Below are positions 7,602 through 10,702 of a stretch of 10,702 nt of DNA, one piece after another; within the stretch, counting starts at the first letter, position 1; every line of letters begins with the position of its first letter. Made by a program: the position numbers and the translations under genes. The DNA is from Planctomycetota bacterium (GTDB lineage Bacteria > Planctomycetota > UBA1135): the NCBI GenBank assembly GCA_014382465.1, contig JACNJP010000294.1, forward strand, positions 1 through 10,702, read 5' to 3'. The notes beneath the pieces were generated by a model that was given only the letters and a program-made list of their open reading frames with translations, was not told the origin of the DNA and searched no databases.

Positions 7602-10600
7602 TCAGGACGAGGCACGCAGGGTGATTTCAGCCTGACCACCTCCGACCACCCCGACCGAGACTTCGTCCAGCACCGTCCAGACTCCTTGAAGGTCCTTGGC
7701 ATTGAGCCGGAACCGCCAGACGCCAGGGTCGATTTTTGGAAGATGCACGTCCCCATCGAGGAGTTCGTCGATGTTCGGCCAATGCGTCTCCTCGTCCAAC
7801 TTGGCTTCGAGGGTCAGTATGTCGACCCGGCCGCCCTGCCGCGCCTCCTTCACGCCTTGCAGATGGACCAGAGCGGAGCCTGCGAGCTCAAGAAAGACTC
7901 GAATGTTGTCGACCTCCTCGCCGCCGACCGTGATCCAACGCGGTGGCGTGATCCGGAATCCCGGGGCGGTCGCCAGGAGGAGGTATTCCCCATCCGGGAC
8001 TCCTTCGAACTGGAAGGACCCATCCTCCTCGCAGTGGGCCACGGTGCCAATCTGGCCGAACATCTGGTGACAGAGATCAACGCTGTCCTTCTCCTGCGCC
8101 CGCCGGATCATCGCTGCGACCAGAGACGCCGGTTTGCGCGTGGTCACGATCCGACCGAGGTAGATCTCCCCGTCGGCGCCGGCACCAGAGACCACGCCGC
8201 TCACGGTGGCGCCGCCGAGTTGGACGCCCAATGTGTTCGGCCCCGGCGCGAGTTCGGCGGTGAATTCGAGTGGGAAAGTGGACGGGGCTTCAATCCGGAG
8301 CCCGCGAGGGCCAACCGGAAGACCGGCGAAGACCGCGTACCCCGAATCGTCGGTCACCGCGCGCACCTTGATCATCAGCGGCGCACGCCGACCTGAGTAG
8401 TCGCGAGGTTCGCGTCCGGCCCCGACCTCACACGCCGGCACCGGTTCTGTCCCGCGAAGGACGCGGACCGTGAGTCCTGCAAGCGGCGGAAGCTCGAGCA
8501 GGATCTGTTGGGGAACGGCGTCGGCAGGCGCTTCGCTGACTTCGAAGATCGCGACTGGACTTCGACGGCCGTCCTTCTCTGCGTTGACCTCCCAGATGCC
8601 AAGCTCCTTCGGTTGGAAGGTGTATTCGCCACGGTTGGTGGTCTCCGGAAGGATGCCGTCACCATACAGTTCCTCCTGCGGGGACCGGAACCGCAAGTCG
8701 GCGCGCGCAACAGGTTCACCTCGGGCGTCCCGCACCTTGACCAGTACAGAGGGGAGACCAGTAGACCGGACTTGGAGTTCCCGCCTCACCTGGAGCAAAC
8801 CCGACTCCGGCACCTCGAGTTCGAAGCGATCCCACTCGAAGGCGGGACCTCCCAGCATGAGTTGGCAAGGACCAGGCGGAAGACAGCCGACCCGCAGGTG
8901 CCCGGTTCGGTCGGGTCGACGGCCCGCCAAGAAGCGGTAGGCCACTCCGGTCCAGGCCAAGCCCATGATTTCAGGGGTTGCGTCATAGTCCGAGACGCCC
9001 GGGTAATCGTGGGAGAGCCGGGCCCGCGTTGCGGGCTGTCCGTCAGCCGTCACCACCTCGAGATCGAGGCCGCATCCGGGTCCGAGCTTCAACTCCAAAC
9101 CGAGCCGGTCTCGATCCAGCACCATCGGATCAACCACCTTCAGCCATCCCCGTTCATGAAGTGCGAGGATCGCGTACTGTCCGGCGGTAACCCGGCAAGC
9201 GAAACGGCCGGCAGAGTCGGTCTTGCCAGCGAATGCTGGCGGCCACAGGGGGCGGTCGGATTCCACGAAGCTGAGTTCGGCGCCAGCGGCCGGGACTCCG
9301 GCTGGGTCGACAACCACCCCGCGAAGCTCGACGGATCGGGGGAGGACCAAACGGATGTCGTCATCCAAGGCGACCGGATGGATTGCGACCACGGCGCCAT
9401 CCCTTCGCGCGGCCACCCAGCAGCCCCGTCCTCGGCTCTGTTGCTTCAGGCCGGCGACTCGCAGGGAACCGTCGCTCGCCGTCCGTCCCCGGTAGCTGCG
9501 CTCGTCGAGCCCGGATCCGTAGACCCGGTCGGTTCGCATGCTCGCGGGAAGTTCGATCTCACGGGCGAAGACTTCCGCGTCGGCGACCGGAGCTCCACTG
9601 CCATCCACCACGGTGACTCGGAATCCCTCGCCATGGTCGAGGACCATGGTCACGATGACCGGATCGAGTCCGTCTTGAGAGGCCTCGAATTGGTGGAATT
9701 GGCGCAAGAAGGAGGCGGCCGTCACCTCAATCCAATCCGCGCGGGGCGGAGTAAACGGGAACTCGGCGATCCCTTGTGCGTCCGTGACCCCGTACTGGTT
9801 CCACCAGCCCTGCGACCCCTCCGAACCCGCGACGGCGACCCGTGCGCCCACCACCGGGTTGCCGAGGACATCCTCTGCCTGGAGCCGCAGCACTCGCCCC
9901 TGAGCCAACTCGAGGACGCCGAGATCCCAGCCCTCTTCGGCCGGTGGAACGCTGCGGTAGACCGCTCCCGCCAGCGCATAGCCTTCCTTCTCGGCCAAGA
10001 CCGTGAGGCCAAGCTCCGACAGCGGCCTCTTCCCTTGGAAACGCCCTTCAACGTCCGAGACGAACTCGGCCAAAGGGTGGGCGTATTGGGAGCGGGCGAT
10101 ACCTCGGAGCCGACCAGGGTCTTCCCACGGAAGCGCCGCGAAAACCTGGACACGAGTTCCAGGGACTGGTTGGCCCAAGCGGTCGACCAGCTGAAGCAGG
10201 AGCTTCGGCCGACTCCGTTCTGCTCTGCCCGTTTCGAGTGCCGGCGCAGATTCCACCGCCGCCGTCTGGTTCGCCGGCCTCGTGGGCGGAGGATCCGCCG
10301 AGGCACCTGCGATGAGCGAGCCATTCTCTGGAGTGAGCGGCCCCCTCCCAGCGAACTCGGCGACGAAGTAGAGGGAAGCGGCCAGCAGGATCGCGGCCAC
10401 GCCAATTTTGATCGGCTTGATCATCGTGGATACCAGGAAGGGACCAGACAGCCACCACGGCGGACCGGCCAGCGGAAGACAGAGGGAGCTCCAACCATCG
10501 CCATATTCCGCGGCAAGAGTCGAGCGGAGTTGGACCCGCGCCCGCTTGAGGTGGCTGCGGATGGCGTCGCTGCTCCGGCCGGTGAGGCGGGCGATCTCGC

Positions 10601-10702
10601 GCGGTGGCCGGTCCTCGAAGTAGCGCAGGAGCAGGAGCTGCCGCGAGGGCTCCGGAAGATGCAGGACCGCGTCGAGGACAAGACGGGCGCTCTCGCCGCG
10701 TT
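7602..10702 (-). CDS. ECF sigma factor region 4 fused to a membrane segment and extracytoplasmic beta modules (N-terminus beyond window)
   Basis: One minus-strand frame runs from the right edge to a TGA at 7604-7602, giving 1,032 visible residues without the start. The first visible part (about 10694-10536) is sigma-70 region 4: LPEPSRQLLLLRYFED, then a helix-turn-helix with PPREIARLTG and IRSHLKRARVQLR. A linker of about 35 residues leads to a membrane helix (about 10412-10350), preceded by lysines that favour a cytoplasmic N-terminus. Beyond a proline/alanine-rich stalk lie about eight modules of the carboxypeptidase-regulatory-like type, recognisable by D..GxPV..A.V followed by TD..G. Seen clearly: no stop separates the sigma and membrane parts, and the in-frame ATG at 10424 has no ribosome site, so it was not used as the start. 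Inferred: a membrane-tethered sigma factor whose outer domains sense the envelope. A separate membrane protein made from ATG 10424 is the main alternative. Its GC content is visibly lower than that of the oxidase genes. Confidence 0.75.
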   Translation of the reverse strand, partial: RGESARLVLDAVLHLPEPSRQLLLLRYFEDRPPREIARLTGRSSDAIRSHLKRARVQLRSTLAAEYGDGWSSLCLPLAGPPWWLSGPFLVSTMIKPIKIGVAAILLAASLYFVAEFAGRGPLTPENGSLIAGASADPPPTRPANQTAAVESAPALETGRAERSRPKLLLQLVDRLGQPVPGTRVQVFAALPWEDPGRLRGIARSQYAHPLAEFVSDVEGRFQGKRPLSELGLTVLAEKEGYALAGAVYRSVPPAEEGWDLGVLELAQGRVLRLQAEDVLGNPVVGARVAVAGSEGSQGWWNQYGVTDAQGIAEFPFTPPRADWIEVTAASFLRQFHQFEASQDGLDPVIVTMVLDHGEGFRVTVVDGSGAPVADAEVFAREIELPASMRTDRVYGSGLDERSYRGRTASDGSLRVAGLKQQSRGRGCWVAARRDGAVVAIHPVALDDDIRLVLPRSVELRGVVVDPAGVPAAGAELSFVESDRPLWPPAFAGKTDSAGRFACRVTAGQYAILALHERGWLKVVDPMVLDRDRLGLELKLGPGCGLDLEVVTADGQPATRARLSHDYPGVSDYDATPEIMGLAWTGVAYRFLAGRRPDRTGHLRVGCLPPGPCQLMLGGPAFEWDRFELEVPESGLLQVRRELQVRSTGLPSVLVKVRDARGEPVARADLRFRSPQEELYGDGILPETTNRGEYTFQPKELGIWEVNAEKDGRRSPVAIFEVSEAPADAVPQQILLELPPLAGLTVRVLRGTEPVPACEVGAGREPRDYSGRRAPLMIKVRAVTDDSGYAVFAGLPVGPRGLRIEAPSTFPLEFTAELAPGPNTLGVQLGGATVSGVVSGAGADGEIYLGRIVTTRKPASLVAAMIRRAQEKDSVDLCHQMFGQIGTVAHCEEDGSFQFEGVPDGEYLLLATAPGFRITPPRWITVGGEEVDNIRVFLELAGSALVHLQGVKEARQGGRVDILTLEAKLDEETHWPNIDELLDGDVHLPKIDPGVWRFRLNAKDLQGVWTVLDEVSVGVVGGGQAEITLRASS

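Noticed and set aside
7447..7635. Small plus-strand open frame across the convergent intergenic region
   Set aside because: It starts inside the AT-rich palindrome, has no ribosome site or recognisable domain, and runs into the end of the minus-strand gene.
10421..10681. Separate 86-codon frame on the minus strand overlapping the sigma region
   Set aside because: It lies in a different frame from the sigma-factor region 4 motif, and its translation is serine/arginine-rich without any domain. The overlapping sigma frame explains the sequence.

Overview
The window is very GC-rich (about 70% by eye), with codon third positions almost all G or C. It is bacterial. Gene content suggests Planctomycetota. 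The SCO1 - DUF420 - dihaem cytochrome c - ctaA - ctaB order, the 'KFTST...TSM' type cytochrome domain and an ECF sigma factor fused to extracytoplasmic beta modules all recall that phylum. This placement is from memory of gene neighbourhoods, and Acidobacteriota or Myxococcota are not excluded.

Layout. Positions 1-148 hold what may be the last codons of an upstream plus-strand gene, followed by a perfect 8-bp hairpin. From about 149 to 7404 all genes lie on the plus strand and are tightly packed. They are a membrane sensor histidine kinase (149-2125), an NtrC-type sigma54-activating response regulator (2122-3507, ATGA overlap), a SCO1/SenC copper chaperone (3541-4116), a DUF420 membrane protein (4121-4582), a membrane-anchored dihaem cytochrome c (4579-5595), haem A synthase CtaA (5592-6542) and haem O synthase CtaB (6544-7404). 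A 197-bp convergent intergenic region (7405-7601) contains an AT-rich perfect inverted repeat and a larger GC-rich imperfect one. The rest of the window (7602 to the right edge) is one minus-strand reading frame. Its visible N-terminal part is sigma-factor region 4, which runs without a stop into a membrane segment and about eight carboxypeptidase-regulatory-like beta modules.

How the genes work together. SCO1, DUF420, the dihaem cytochrome, CtaA and CtaB form an assembly and electron-delivery module for a haem A, CuA-type cytochrome c oxidase. The oxidase subunits themselves are not in the window. The kinase has the membrane layout and the GGxxNP loop motif of RegB/PrrB redox sensors. It sits beside a SenC homologue, as in the classical regB-senC-regA locus, but its partner is an NtrC-type regulator instead of RegA. 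The likely logic is respiratory, redox or copper sensing that controls oxidase biogenesis through sigma54.

The two points most worth attention are the apparent membrane-tethered sigma-factor fusion at the right end and the RegB-like/NtrC-like two-component system with histidine-rich periplasmic loops.
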